From Parvularcula mediterranea (GTDB lineage Bacteria > Pseudomonadota > Alphaproteobacteria > Caulobacterales > Parvularculaceae), in the NCBI RefSeq assembly GCF_013085255.1, contig NZ_JABFCX010000002.1, positions 672,501 through 736,500 of the forward strand: 64,000 nucleotides of DNA. The letters are read 5' to 3'. The notes under the pieces were generated by a model. That model saw only the letters and a program-made list of their open reading frames with translations, made no database searches and was not told where the DNA came from. Position 1 is the stretch's first letter, and each line of letters opens with the position of its first letter. Shown piece after piece: positions 1 through 8,388 of the stretch. Position numbers and translations under genes: made by a program.

Positions 1-53
1 ACCATGCCGAAGGCATCGGCATCAGCTTCCCGCCGCCGCGCTACAAGGCCTGA
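1..53 (+). CDS. 3' end of an unidentified gene
   Basis: The third forward frame is open from the window edge and ends in TGA at 51-53, coding for a 16-residue tail (HAEGIGISFPPPRYKA). A GYF_2-domain gene follows 12 bases later on the same strand, so the two may be co-transcribed. The tail is too short to assign a family. Confidence 0.55.
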   Translation, partial: HAEGIGISFPPPRYKA

Positions 54-65
54 CTGGAGAGAAGG

Positions 66-554
66 ATGGCGACCGAGAACTGGTGCATGAATGTCGGCGA
101 GCGGATCTACGGTCCCTACTCCACCGACCAGCTCAAAGACTTCGTTGGCCAGAAGCGCCTCGCCTATCACTCCATGGTGGCCCCGGCAGGGAGCCGCGAC
201 TTCCGTCCCGCACTCCAATATTCCGAACTGAGGGCCTTCTTCCGCGGTGAAGGTGCCGTTGCCGAAGCGCAGCCCCAGACTGGGGCCGTCCACCTCGCCA
301 TCTTCGGCAGCGACGACGCAGCCGCCAAGGCCAACTCCCAGCTGTTCGCTGCCCTGCCCGAGGCACGGCCGCTCAGCGGTTCGGCGTATATGATTGTCTC
401 GCCGAAGAGCGCCGACGACCTGCGCGATTCGCTGAGCCAGACCCTCGGTGCGATGGAGCGGACGATCATTGTGACCCTCGGCGATGCCGAGATCTCCTCC
501 CACGGGGTGAGCCTTCAGGAGCATGAGACGTTAAAGGCGATGCTCGGCTCGTGA
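66..554 (+). CDS. GYF_2 (DUF4339)-domain protein
   Basis: A 162-residue soluble protein. Residues 5-55 resemble the GYF_2/DUF4339 fold, with an N-terminal tryptophan, the I-Y-G-P-Y core and a D-Q-L-K helix. This family is thought to bind proline-rich or other peptides and often sits in membrane-trafficking or phage-like proteins. The rest has no recognised domain and no signal peptide or membrane segment. GAGAGAAGG just upstream is a good ribosome site for the ATG at 66. It sits 12 bases after the preceding stop and 57 bases before a response regulator. Its function is unknown; the domain call is from pattern recognition only. Confidence 0.7.
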   Translation: MATENWCMNVGERIYGPYSTDQLKDFVGQKRLAYHSMVAPAGSRDFRPALQYSELRAFFRGEGAVAEAQPQTGAVHLAIFGSDDAAAKANSQLFAALPEARPLSGSAYMIVSPKSADDLRDSLSQTLGAMERTIIVTLGDAEISSHGVSLQEHETLKAMLGS

Positions 555-611
555 TCAGGGACGCTGGCTCTTCTTCTTGGGCCGAGGCCAGAAACTGTTC
601 TAAAGGGCCCC

Positions 612-1313
612 ATGAGCTCCCGTAACGACACCCTCGCTGGTTCGGACACGCCGCATATCCTCGTTATCGACGATGACGAGCGGATTCGGCAGCTCCTTGC
701 CCGTTACCTGCGGGAGAATGGCTTCCTCGCCTCTGCCGTCGAAAGCGCTGACAAGGCCGATGCGCTGATGAAGACCATCAGCTTTGACGCGCTGGTCATC
801 GACGTGATGATGCCGGGCGAAGACGGTCTTTCCATGACGAGGCGTGTGCGGGCCGGATCGGCCGTGCCGATCATCCTGCTGACCGCGCGGGGTGAGCCTC
901 AGGACAGGATCGCAGGCCTCGAATCAGGCGCCAGCGATTACCTGCCGAAGCCATTCGAACCGCGTGAGCTGGTGCTGCGGCTTCAGGGCCTCCTCCAGCG
1001 TTCGGCCCTGCCGCCCAAGGATGATGTCATCCGTTTCGGTCCCTTCGCGTTCGATCCAGGCCGGGGTGAGCTGACCCGCGGCGAGGAGCGCGTGAAGCTG
1101 ACCGATGCGGAGCTTCACCTTCTCCGCACGCTCGCGGCCAAGCCTGGCGCACCGATCCCGAGGACGGTGCTCGCGCAGAAAGAGCTCGGGGTCTTCGACC
1201 GCTCGATTGATGTTCAGGTGACGCGCCTTCGCCGGAAGATCGAGGATGATCCGCGTACGCCCCAGCACCTCAAGACGGTGCGCGGCATCGGCTACGCCTT
1301 GATGACGGACTAG
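612..1313 (+). CDS. OmpR-family response regulator
   Basis: A 233-residue DNA-binding response regulator. The receiver domain (about 15-130) has the acidic pair at D20-D22, the phospho-acceptor aspartate at D64 (in LVIDVMMPG) and the lysine of the Y-L-P-K-P-F motif. A winged-helix Trans_reg_C domain (about 140-230) ends in the family's conserved T-V-R-G-I-G-Y. It is followed 9 bases later by its likely partner kinase, and this pairing with an EnvZ-like kinase suggests an envelope or osmotic-stress system. The target genes cannot be read from the window. Alternative names (OmpR, PetR, ChvI) cannot be separated with certainty. Confidence 0.92.
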   Translation: MSSRNDTLAGSDTPHILVIDDDERIRQLLARYLRENGFLASAVESADKADALMKTISFDALVIDVMMPGEDGLSMTRRVRAGSAVPIILLTARGEPQDRIAGLESGASDYLPKPFEPRELVLRLQGLLQRSALPPKDDVIRFGPFAFDPGRGELTRGEERVKLTDAELHLLRTLAAKPGAPIPRTVLAQKELGVFDRSIDVQVTRLRRKIEDDPRTPQHLKTVRGIGYALMTD

Positions 1314-1322
1314 CGGCGAAAA

Positions 1323-2624
1323 ATGCTCCGCCGTATTGCTCCCAAAAGTCTCTGGGGACGGACGGTCCTGATCGTCGTGCTGCCCATCTTCATGATGCAG
1401 TCGGTGGTGACCTTCATCTTCTTCAACCGCCACTGGGAGGAAGTGACCGGCGCCCTCGCCCGTCAGTCGGCGAGCGAGATGGCGCATATCCTGAACCTCT
1501 GGAAGGAGCCGCCCGAAGGCTTTACCCGCGCCGATGTCACCCGGATGGCGCGGGAGGACCTGCAGCTCTTCATGCGATGGGCACCGGGGGAGACCATTCC
1601 GGCGACGGATAAACTCTCCTTTTTCTCCCCGCCCAACAGGACCCTCGAGATGGAGCTCGAGCGCGCGATCGAGGAACCGGTCTGGATCAACACGAGAGGG
1701 TATGCGGAGGAAGTCGAAGTCCGCGTGCAGCTCGATGAAGGCTATATGGTTTTCGTCACCCCGCGCGATCAGGTGAGCGCCCAGAACGGGCACCTCTTCG
1801 TCCTCTGGATGATCGCGACCACCGGGCTCCTCGGCTATGTCGCCGTCCAGTTCATGCGCAATCAGGTGCGCTCCATCACGAGGCTCGCAGCCGCTGCGGA
1901 GGCCTTCGGCCGGGGTGATGACATGCCTGAGTTCAGGCCCACCGGCGCGCGCGAAGTCAGGAAGGCAGGTCAGGCCTTCATGGCCATGCGTGCACGGATC
2001 AAGCGTTACCTCCTCCAAAGGACTGAGATGCTGGCCGGGGTCAGCCATGACCTGCGCACCCCCCTCACCCGCATGAAGCTCGGCATCGCGATGCTGCCCG
2101 ATAGCGAAGACAAGACCGCCCTCGATGCCGATGCGCGGGAGATGGAGCGGATGCTCGAAGCCTATCTCGACTTTGTCCGGGACAGTCAGGACGCGGATCG
2201 CGAGATCGTCGACATGCAAGAGCTGGCGAACGAGCTGATCGCGGAACATGGCCGACTCGGCCACGACCTCACCGCCAAGATTGAGGAGGATCTCTCCGTC
2301 CACGCAGGGCGCGTGAGCCTCAAGCGGGCGCTCGAGAACCTCTGCTCCAACGGCTTCAAGTTCGGGGAGAAGGTGACGCTATCCGGGCACCGTGCGGGCG
2401 ACAATGTGGTGCTGACCATCGAAGATGATGGGCCCGGCATCGCGGAAACGGATCGTGAGCGGGCGCTCCAGCCCTTCGAGCGGCTGGATCAGGCGCGCTC
2501 TACGCCAGGCACGGGCCTCGGTCTGGCAATCGTGCAGGACATCGTCAGGAGCCACGGCGGGCGCCTCACCCTTGGCGATGCGCCAGACGGAGGCCTCCGC
2601 GCCCAGATCAGCCTGCCCGGCTGA
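1323..2624 (+). CDS. EnvZ-like sensor histidine kinase
   Basis: A 433-residue inner-membrane kinase. Helix one lies at about 14-34 and helix two at about 159-178, enclosing a periplasmic loop of about 120 residues; HAMP follows at 179-231. The HisKA box carries the phosphorylated H242 in SHDLRTPLTR, and the ATPase domain shows N, D-D-G-P-G-I and G-T-G-L-G-L-A-I boxes. It probably phosphorylates the regulator encoded 9 bases upstream; the two form an operon. Length and layout match the EnvZ type. The stimulus is unknown. The gene ends 5 bases from the convergent bamB stop. Confidence 0.93.
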   Translation: MLRRIAPKSLWGRTVLIVVLPIFMMQSVVTFIFFNRHWEEVTGALARQSASEMAHILNLWKEPPEGFTRADVTRMAREDLQLFMRWAPGETIPATDKLSFFSPPNRTLEMELERAIEEPVWINTRGYAEEVEVRVQLDEGYMVFVTPRDQVSAQNGHLFVLWMIATTGLLGYVAVQFMRNQVRSITRLAAAAEAFGRGDDMPEFRPTGAREVRKAGQAFMAMRARIKRYLLQRTEMLAGVSHDLRTPLTRMKLGIAMLPDSEDKTALDADAREMERMLEAYLDFVRDSQDADREIVDMQELANELIAEHGRLGHDLTAKIEEDLSVHAGRVSLKRALENLCSNGFKFGEKVTLSGHRAGDNVVLTIEDDGPGIAETDRERALQPFERLDQARSTPGTGLGLAIVQDIVRSHGGRLTLGDAPDGGLRAQISLPG

Positions 2625-2629
2625 TCCGT

Positions 2630-4009
2630 TTACTGAAGTTCGAAAGGTGCTGCGCCGAAGGCCTCGATGAAGCCGTCATCGGTAATGACGAACAGCATGC
2701 CCTGCGCCACCACTGGCGGCTGGGTCGAGCCTTCCTTCAGGCGGTACTCATCGATGATCTCGCCATTCTGGGGATCGACGGCCACAAGCTCACGCTCGGA
2801 ACCCGAGAGATAGAGCTTGCCGCCAGCAAGCACGGGGCCCGACCAGGTCCTGCGCTTCTTGCGCTTGTCGGGGTTCCGCCAGAGCGGCAGCTCCGCCGTC
2901 CACCGAACGCGGCCATCGACGCGGTTGAGCGCCGTCAGGCTGCCGCGGTTCGAAAGAACGTAGATCGTCTCTCCTGCGACCCAGGGCAGGTTCTGGCCAC
3001 CCACAGGCTGCTCCCACGCAACATTGCCCGTACGCAGATCAATGCCGGCCATCTGTCCGGCTTGGCTGACGGTGAAGACAGCGCCTCGGTCGATCACCGG
3101 GCTGCCTGCGATATCGCCGAAGGTCGAAAGGGCGTTGAGGCGCGAGGTCCTTGCGATCACGGCCTGCCACAGGACACGGCCGTTGGTGCGGCTGAGGGAG
3201 ACGATCTCACCGGAGGAGAAAGGCACGACGACGCTTTCGCCTTCGACGGCAGGGGCGGCCGAGGCGAGGAACCGTGCGGACTCCTCAAAGCTCTCATAGC
3301 TCCAGACTTCATCGCCGGTCTGCTGATCGTAAGCGATGACCTGGTTCGAGATCGTCACCGCGATCACGAGGCCATTGGCAACCGTTGGCGGATTCCGCGT
3401 GGGGCTCGGCGTGTCGATCTGCCAGAGAAGCTCGCCCGTGCCCGCATCGAGCGCGGCCACGAAGCCGAAGCCGCTGGTCACGAAGACCCGGCCGTTCGCC
3501 AGGGCCACACCGCCGCCGAAGCCGAGATCTTTCGGATCGATCTTGGCAAAGATATTCCATGCACGGACATTCTCGTCGCGCACATCAGGGGTCAGGGTCG
3601 TCCGCCACGTTTCATCGCCGGTGGCGATGTCGATCGCGACCACCGAACCGATGGCGTCGATGACGAAGAGGCTGGTCTCGCTCACCGCAGGCGCGGAGGT
3701 AACCGGGGCACCGCGCGCCTTGCGACTGTAGGCAGCCGTGCGCCATTGGCGCTCGAGCGTGAAGGGTGCCGCGACGTGACCGATCGCGTGGCTCGGACCG
3801 CCTGCGACCTGTGGCCAGACCATATTTTCTGTGGCCGGAGGGATCGCGACGGGCTGCCCTGCGAACTCAGGATCCGGGAGGACCTGGTCTTCAGGGTTCA
3901 GGATCGCAACGGCGTCGGAGAAGTCACCCTTGTCCTTGTCGCCCGTGTAGCTGCCGCAAGCGGCGAGGAAAACGAAGGACGAGGCGGCGAGCCAGTGGAG
4001 ACCCCTCAC
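2630..4009 (-). CDS. bamB: BamB, outer-membrane assembly lipoprotein
   Basis: A 459-residue beta-propeller lipoprotein of the BAM complex, which folds outer-membrane proteins. The signal peptide ends in a lipobox (FLAAC, C18). Repeated PQQ-like blades contain patterns such as V-A-L-D-A-x-T-G and V-W at regular spacing. Start is GTG at 4009, overlapping the stop of the upstream TPR gene by four bases, so the two are translationally coupled. In many alphaproteobacteria the next gene is der (engA), but here bamB ends against the convergent histidine kinase, so der lies elsewhere. It is slightly longer than the E. coli protein because of an N-terminal extension after the lipidated cysteine. Confidence 0.92.
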   Translation of the reverse strand: MRGLHWLAASSFVFLAACGSYTGDKDKGDFSDAVAILNPEDQVLPDPEFAGQPVAIPPATENMVWPQVAGGPSHAIGHVAAPFTLERQWRTAAYSRKARGAPVTSAPAVSETSLFVIDAIGSVVAIDIATGDETWRTTLTPDVRDENVRAWNIFAKIDPKDLGFGGGVALANGRVFVTSGFGFVAALDAGTGELLWQIDTPSPTRNPPTVANGLVIAVTISNQVIAYDQQTGDEVWSYESFEESARFLASAAPAVEGESVVVPFSSGEIVSLSRTNGRVLWQAVIARTSRLNALSTFGDIAGSPVIDRGAVFTVSQAGQMAGIDLRTGNVAWEQPVGGQNLPWVAGETIYVLSNRGSLTALNRVDGRVRWTAELPLWRNPDKRKKRRTWSGPVLAGGKLYLSGSERELVAVDPQNGEIIDEYRLKEGSTQPPVVAQGMLFVITDDGFIEAFGAAPFELQ

Positions 4010-4878
4010 GGTTGCTCACCTTCTTCGGTTTCTTCTTCTGCGCCTTCGGCAGCATCCTCAGCGGCGGCGACTGCAGCTGCTTCAGCGGCTGCGGCCTGCT
4101 CAGCCAGGGCGCCAAGTTCGGGAAGTTCGGGGAGCGCGGGAGCGTCGGTGACGCTCGCTCCGGACGTGCCGAGCTGCTCACCGAGCCGTTCAATAAAGGA
4201 CTGGGTGCTCTCTGGCGGGGTCAGCTGGGAGCCGTTGGCAGCAGCATCCGCGACCGCGGCATAGAGGTCCGCGCGCTGCTGAAGGCTCGGCGGGACACCG
4301 TCCTGCGCGGAGAGTGCGCGGAACCCGGCCCGGGCAGCGGCATACTGGCCGTTCTTGAGCGCTGCGGCGGAGGTGAGCTCTTCTGCGTGGAAGCGGAAAG
4401 CCTCGCTCTCGACCTGCGCAGCGATGTCTGCGGCACGGTTCGTCTTGTTGTCGAACAGGAGATAGGCAGCGCGAAGACGGGCCAGGTCGCGGAGCGGCGC
4501 GGAGAGGCCGTCATCCTCATAGACCTTTGCGTAGAGCTCCTCGGCGCGCTCGAGGTCACCCTCGGCGCCGAGCTGTGCCGCCGCGCGGAGCGAAGCGAGG
4601 ACAGCATACCCCCCGCCGGTCTCATTCGCGAAATTGGTCAGTTCGCCAGCGGGCACTTCGCCCTCGGCGCCGAAGCTGAGCGGCACATAGGCCTGCGCCG
4701 CAGAAGACACGGCGTTCTCTTTCGAGGTCGACCAGATCTCATTGCCTGCCACACCGCCAAGGACGAGCACCGCGCCAGCAATCAGCGGCGTGCGGTACTT
4801 GCGGAGGCGGTCAAAAGTTTGGTCCCGGGAGAGATCTTCATCGACCTCACGAAGGAGGACGTCTTCTTCAGAGGCCAC
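4006..4878 (-). CDS. YfgM-like TPR membrane protein
   Basis: A 290-residue protein with one transmembrane helix at about 31-49, followed by a periplasmic TPR_21-type repeat region (about 60-220) and a low-complexity Ala/Glu-rich tail. E. coli YfgM contacts the SecYEG-PpiD chaperone network and sits next to bamB, matching the four-base overlap here. Start is GTG at 4878 with GAGGAG five bases upstream. The acidic, alanine-rich C-terminus (last 60 residues) is longer than in enteric YfgM and probably disordered. The role in outer-membrane protein export is inferred from family and neighbour. Confidence 0.85.
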   Translation of the reverse strand: MASEEDVLLREVDEDLSRDQTFDRLRKYRTPLIAGAVLVLGGVAGNEIWSTSKENAVSSAAQAYVPLSFGAEGEVPAGELTNFANETGGGYAVLASLRAAAQLGAEGDLERAEELYAKVYEDDGLSAPLRDLARLRAAYLLFDNKTNRAADIAAQVESEAFRFHAEELTSAAALKNGQYAAARAGFRALSAQDGVPPSLQQRADLYAAVADAAANGSQLTPPESTQSFIERLGEQLGTSGASVTDAPALPELPELGALAEQAAAAEAAAVAAAEDAAEGAEEETEEGEQP

Positions 4879-4910
4879 AGGCGCTCCTCATTCTTGCGAA
4901 ACGGAGGGCC

Positions 4911-4986
4911 TGGCAGGGGCAGCAGGACTTGAACCCGCGACCCTCGGTTTTGGAGACCGATGCTCTACCAACTGAGCTATACCCCT
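4911..4986 (-). tRNA. tRNA-Trp (anticodon CCA)
   Basis: The reverse strand folds into a 76-nt cloverleaf: acceptor AGGGGUA with UGCCCCU plus discriminator G, D loop AGCUCAGUUGGUAGAGC, anticodon loop with CUCCAAA (CCA anticodon), T loop GGUUCAAGUCC, and encoded 3' CCA. It lies 32 bases upstream of the YfgM-like gene on the same strand with no clear terminator between. Confidence 0.96.
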
Positions 4987-5055
4987 AAGGCCGTCTGGGG
5001 GCCTTACGGCCCCCGCTCTTCTGACGCAATAAGCCCTGAACCATGAAGGGCGATT

Positions 5056-5460
5056 TTACATCGGATAGAAGAATTCCTCGCGGACGATCTTCCCGTCCTT
5101 GACGTGATAGGTCGCGATTTCCGTCCCTTCGGTGATTTCCCCGGACTGCTTGTTCTTCACCTTCATCTGGAAATGGACGCTGAACGCCTCATCGCCGTGG
5201 TAGTAAGGCCCCTGAACGGCCTGCTCTGGCGGGATGGCGCCGATCTGCTCTTCGAACATCGACTCCCACCATTCGTGCTTACCCTTGATGGCGTCACGAC
5301 CGTTGGCCTCCCGGTCCATCTTCATGTCAGGGTTGGCGTAGGCTTCGACCGAGACAGCGTCTTTGGCATAGAGCTTCTCAAGGTTCTGGCTGGCCGTTCC
5401 TTTGCGGCAGCCATCAACCAGCGTGGTGGCGACTTCGCGCAGCTTGTCACTCGGACCCAT
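5056..5460 (-). CDS. SnoaL-like / NTF2-fold protein
   Basis: A 134-residue soluble protein. The N-terminal helix with L-E-K-L-Y-A-K-D-A-V-S-V-E, the central K-x-K-x-E-W-W and the C-terminal strand ending in K-I-V-R-E-E-F-F-Y match the SnoaL/NTF2-like superfamily, whose cone-shaped fold serves as an enzyme pocket or dimer scaffold. Start is ATG at 5460 with GGGAGAA seven bases upstream; reading further upstream is not supported by coding character. No operon partner is clear: tRNA-Trp lies downstream and a DnaJ-domain gene 64 bases upstream. Substrate unknown. Confidence 0.8.
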   Translation of the reverse strand: MGPSDKLREVATTLVDGCRKGTASQNLEKLYAKDAVSVEAYANPDMKMDREANGRDAIKGKHEWWESMFEEQIGAIPPEQAVQGPYYHGDEAFSVHFQMKVKNKQSGEITEGTEIATYHVKDGKIVREEFFYPM

Positions 5461-5524
5461 GATGTTCTCCCTTTGTTTCACGCCCCTCCGTCGCACGGAC
5501 AAAGAGGCGGGGCAAGCACGGGAG

Positions 5525-5986
5525 TCAGTTCTTCGGCAGCAGGATGCCCTTCGCCTCGTTGACCTTGGCGGCAAGGTAGTCGCTGCCGCCCTGGTCGGGG
5601 TGGGCGCGCATGATCATCCGCTTGTGCGCGGCGACGATCGCCTCGCGGTCAGGTTCGCCTTCGAGGCCGAGGACAGCCATCGCCTCGTCGCGGCCCATGC
5701 CTTTACCGGGAGGCGGCGGCGGAGCGCCTGCCGGCTCACCGAGATCGTCTTCGAAGTCCCCTCGCCTGCCGACCTCCTGCATGAGCTGGCTCGCCGCAAC
5801 GCCGACACCGATCACCGTCGCGAGTGCCGCGAGGGGCGCCAGCCGGATGAGGCCCAGCGTGAAGACGATGACGGCCGTGGTGGCACCGATCAGCATCAGC
5901 CGACGGCGCAAGGCCACCGAAGGGGCGAAACGCTTCTCGACCACACCGTAAAGAACAAGGAGAGCCGCAAGGCAAAAAAGGACCAT
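5525..5986 (-). CDS. Membrane-anchored DnaJ-domain protein
   Basis: A 153-residue protein with two N-terminal hydrophobic helices (about 1-16 and 29-60), a Pro/Gly-rich linker near 85-95 and a C-terminal J domain (about 97-150) with the essential H-P-D tripeptide in RAHPDQGG. This is the layout of mitochondrial Tim14/Pam18 and its bacterial relatives, which stimulate DnaK at the membrane. It lies nine bases downstream of mipZ and is probably co-transcribed with it; the same panC / SPOR / mipZ / DnaJ grouping is known from Caulobacter relatives. Function beyond Hsp70 stimulation is unknown. Confidence 0.85.
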   Translation of the reverse strand: MVLFCLAALLVLYGVVEKRFAPSVALRRRLMLIGATTAVIVFTLGLIRLAPLAALATVIGVGVAASQLMQEVGRRGDFEDDLGEPAGAPPPPPGKGMGRDEAMAVLGLEGEPDREAIVAAHKRMIMRAHPDQGGSDYLAAKVNEAKGILLPKN

Positions 5987-5995
5987 GCCTTCTCC

Positions 5996-6886
5996 CTACG
6001 CGGCTGCGATGCTCTCCGCTACCGCAGGTTTCGCGGGCTCTGCAGGTGCTTCGGGTGCCGCCAGCTGGGGCAGCTTGAGGAACGAGAGATAGCTCCTGAG
6101 CTCCTGGCGTGCCGCGATGTGGCTCATCGAGGAAAGTTTCCGCGGGCTGCCTTTGCACCCGAGATCGAGGAGCGTCATGCCATAGCTAAAAAGCTCCCGG
6201 TAGATGACGCGTTCACCGAAGCCCCGGGCCTGACGGAACTGGATGCGGGACGAAAGGTCCTGAAGCTTCGCCGCCATCGCCGCCTTGTTCTTGGCGTTGG
6301 TCGCCTGAAGGCGATTCCTGAGGACCACCCAGTCGATGCCGCCGATGACCCCCGACTTGGCCCGCATCTGGCGCGCCCGCCAGACGGTCTCTGCGTAGAG
6401 CGAGGGGCCGATGATCTCACCCGTCGCCGGGTTCACTCGCGCGAGGAGGTCGAAATCGACGAAGCTGTCGTTCAGCGGTGTCACGATCGTATCGGCATAG
6501 CAGTGGGCCGAGCGGCTGAGATGGGTGTCCGCGCCTGGGCTATCGATGACGAGGAAGTCGCAGTCGGCGAAAGCTGCGAGCGTTCGCCGCAGCCGGTCGT
6601 CATCGTCCTGAATGCGCTTCTCGTGGCTGTCATGCTCGGAGTTCTGGAGCGGCAGGAACTTCGGCATCGGAAGCTCTTCGGCCGTGAGGCCCTGAGCCAC
6701 GCCCCACTGGGCGCGGTTCTCGAGATAGCGCGCGAGGCTCTTCTGACGCACATCGATATCGAGGACGCCTACGGAGTATCCTGCGCGAAGAAGCGCCACG
6801 ACGGTGTGCATGGCGACGGTGGTCTTGCCGGAGCCGCCCTTCTCATTGCCGATGAGAATGACGTGGGTGTCGGTTTCTCTGTTCAT
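5996..6886 (-). CDS. mipZ: MipZ, division-site positioning ATPase
   Basis: A 296-residue ParA/MinD-family ATPase. It has the deviant Walker A motif K-G-G-S-G-K-T-T near residues 15-22 and D-I-D-V-R-Q-K-S-L in the switch region, characteristic of MipZ. In Caulobacter MipZ binds ParB at the poles, forms a gradient and inhibits FtsZ polymerisation away from midcell. The C-terminal Ala/Pro-rich tail (about 270-296) looks disordered. ATG at 6886 overlaps the upstream SPOR gene stop by four bases. Presence of MipZ rather than MinCD is one reason to place the organism in the Alphaproteobacteria. Confidence 0.93.
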   Translation of the reverse strand: MNRETDTHVILIGNEKGGSGKTTVAMHTVVALLRAGYSVGVLDIDVRQKSLARYLENRAQWGVAQGLTAEELPMPKFLPLQNSEHDSHEKRIQDDDDRLRRTLAAFADCDFLVIDSPGADTHLSRSAHCYADTIVTPLNDSFVDFDLLARVNPATGEIIGPSLYAETVWRARQMRAKSGVIGGIDWVVLRNRLQATNAKNKAAMAAKLQDLSSRIQFRQARGFGERVIYRELFSYGMTLLDLGCKGSPRKLSSMSHIAARQELRSYLSFLKLPQLAAPEAPAEPAKPAVAESIAAA

Positions 6887-7380
6887 CCGCGGGTTCCGAA
6901 ATCAGAGGTGAGGAAATCGCCGGCAGCACTTGCCGGAACGCAATAGGCACCCGCGCCCCTCAACGCGGAACATAGGTCAAAGGCTTCGCTCTCGCCGGGC
7001 AACGGCCCCGCATAGAGCCTGATGAAAATGCCCCGCTCGCCAAGGTCGACTTCCCGCAGGAGCGGCGTCCTAGGGTCAAGCTCCTCCGGATGGCGGCTGG
7101 CGAGGATCTCCCATCCACGCAGCGCGGCACTCTCGGAGTAGTAGGATGCAAGGTGCACCATGGCGCCCTCGCCCTCCTCGTCCAGCGCAGCCTCTTCCTC
7201 GAACTCTTCGTCCTCTACGGCTGCCTCCAGCTCCTCCGCAGGCTCGGGCGCGGGGGCCGGTGCCTTCGGCTCGAGCCGCAGCGGATCGCGCACGGAATCG
7301 AGCGATTGCGCAGCCGCCATCCCCGGCGCGAGAAGCACCGAAAGCAGCAAGAGCTTGAACTTCGAAGCAGGCTTTGACAT
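6883..7380 (-). CDS. SPOR-like secreted protein
   Basis: A 165-residue exported protein. Signal peptide 1-24 ends A-A-A-Q; a Pro/Ala then Glu-rich acidic linker covers about 36-75; the C-terminal part (about 80-155) has M-V-H-L-A-S-Y-Y-S-E-S-A-A and I-F-I-R-L-Y-A-G-P-L, which fit a SPOR domain. SPOR domains bind denuded peptidoglycan at division sites, consistent with coupling to mipZ (four-base overlap). Start is ATG at 7380; a longer reading would run into the divergent panC promoter. The SPOR call is by motif and context. Confidence 0.78.
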   Translation of the reverse strand: MSKPASKFKLLLLSVLLAPGMAAAQSLDSVRDPLRLEPKAPAPAPEPAEELEAAVEDEEFEEEAALDEEGEGAMVHLASYYSESAALRGWEILASRHPEELDPRTPLLREVDLGERGIFIRLYAGPLPGESEAFDLCSALRGAGAYCVPASAAGDFLTSDFGTRG

Positions 7381-7478
7381 GCGACCCAGCGTTTCCCATC
7401 GGGGTTGACGAAAAGTTACCGAACACGCGCGCAATACGTGTGCGGTGGTTCGCGGATAAGAAAAAGGCCAAATTGTCG

Positions 7479-8339
7479 ATGCAGGTAGCCCGCGGCCGAG
7501 CCGAGCTGGACAAAATTCTGTCGTCACAGAAGTTTCACGGAAGGTCGCGGGGCTTCGTACCGACCATGGGGGCGCTTCACGATGGGCATTTGTCCCTCGT
7601 CCACGTGGCCAAGGCACACGCGGAACGTGTGTGTGCGTCACTTTTCATCAACCCCAAACAGTTCGGACCCACTGAGGACCTCGCCAACTACCCCCGGACC
7701 GAGGAGGACGACCTCGCCAAGTTCGAGGCAGCAGGGGTCGATCTTGTCTATATCCCGAGCGCCGAGGGGATGTATCCTGAGGGCTATGCGACACTCGTCG
7801 ATGTCGGCCCGGTGGCGCGGCCTCTCGACGGCGCCTCGCGTCCTGCCTTCTTCGGGGGGATCGCCACGGTCGTCACCAAGCTCTTCATGCGGGTGAAGCC
7901 TGACGTCGCGGTCTTTGGCGAGAAGGACTATCAGCAGCTCCTTGTGATCCGCCGCCTCGTTCAGGATCTCGACCTCGGCGTGAAGATCGTTGGCGCACCG
8001 ATCATCCGTGAGGATGACGGTCTCGCCATGTCCTCGCGCAACCGCTACCTCACGCCGCCTGAGCGGAGGATCGCCGGTGAGCTCAACCAGATCATGCGCA
8101 AGGTCTGTGAGCGGATCAGGGGCTCTGTCCCCGTCGAAGCTGCCCTCATCCAGGGCATGCAGGAAATGGATCAGGTGGGCCTTCGCCCCGTCGACTATTT
8201 CGAGCTACGCTCATCGGACGACCTCGCCCCCATGCCCGACCGCGTCCTCCGCAAGGACGAAATCGCGACTGCAAGGCTTTTCGCTGCGGTCATGCTGGGG
8301 CGTACGCGGCTGATCGACAATATGGCGGTCGCAGTATGA
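7479..8339 (+). CDS. panC: Pantothenate synthetase
   Basis: A 286-residue cytosolic enzyme joining pantoate and beta-alanine with ATP to make pantothenate, the vitamin B5 step of CoA synthesis. Visible motifs are P-T-M-G-A-L-H-D-G-H (HxGH nucleotide-binding), F-I-N-P-K-Q-F, F-G-E-K-D-Y-Q-Q and the M-S-S-R-N loop, in family order. The ATG at 7479 gives the usual N-terminus; AAAAAGG lies nine bases upstream. A TTG two codons upstream is an alternative. It is divergent from the SPOR-mipZ operon with 98 bases between starts. panB is not adjacent. Confidence 0.95.
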   Translation: MQVARGRAELDKILSSQKFHGRSRGFVPTMGALHDGHLSLVHVAKAHAERVCASLFINPKQFGPTEDLANYPRTEEDDLAKFEAAGVDLVYIPSAEGMYPEGYATLVDVGPVARPLDGASRPAFFGGIATVVTKLFMRVKPDVAVFGEKDYQQLLVIRRLVQDLDLGVKIVGAPIIREDDGLAMSSRNRYLTPPERRIAGELNQIMRKVCERIRGSVPVEAALIQGMQEMDQVGLRPVDYFELRSSDDLAPMPDRVLRKDEIATARLFAAVMLGRTRLIDNMAVAV

Positions 8340-8388
8340 GTGATTGCCACGCCTGAAACTCTCTGTAGAGTAAAGAGGACGGGGAGTT

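Noticed and set aside
924-2303. A 459-codon leftward frame over the response regulator and kinase
   Set aside because: It is antisense to two intact signalling genes and shows no domain.
5402-6946. A 514-codon + strand frame over the DnaJ and mipZ genes
   Set aside because: No family motif, and it runs antisense to two genes with clear catalytic motifs.
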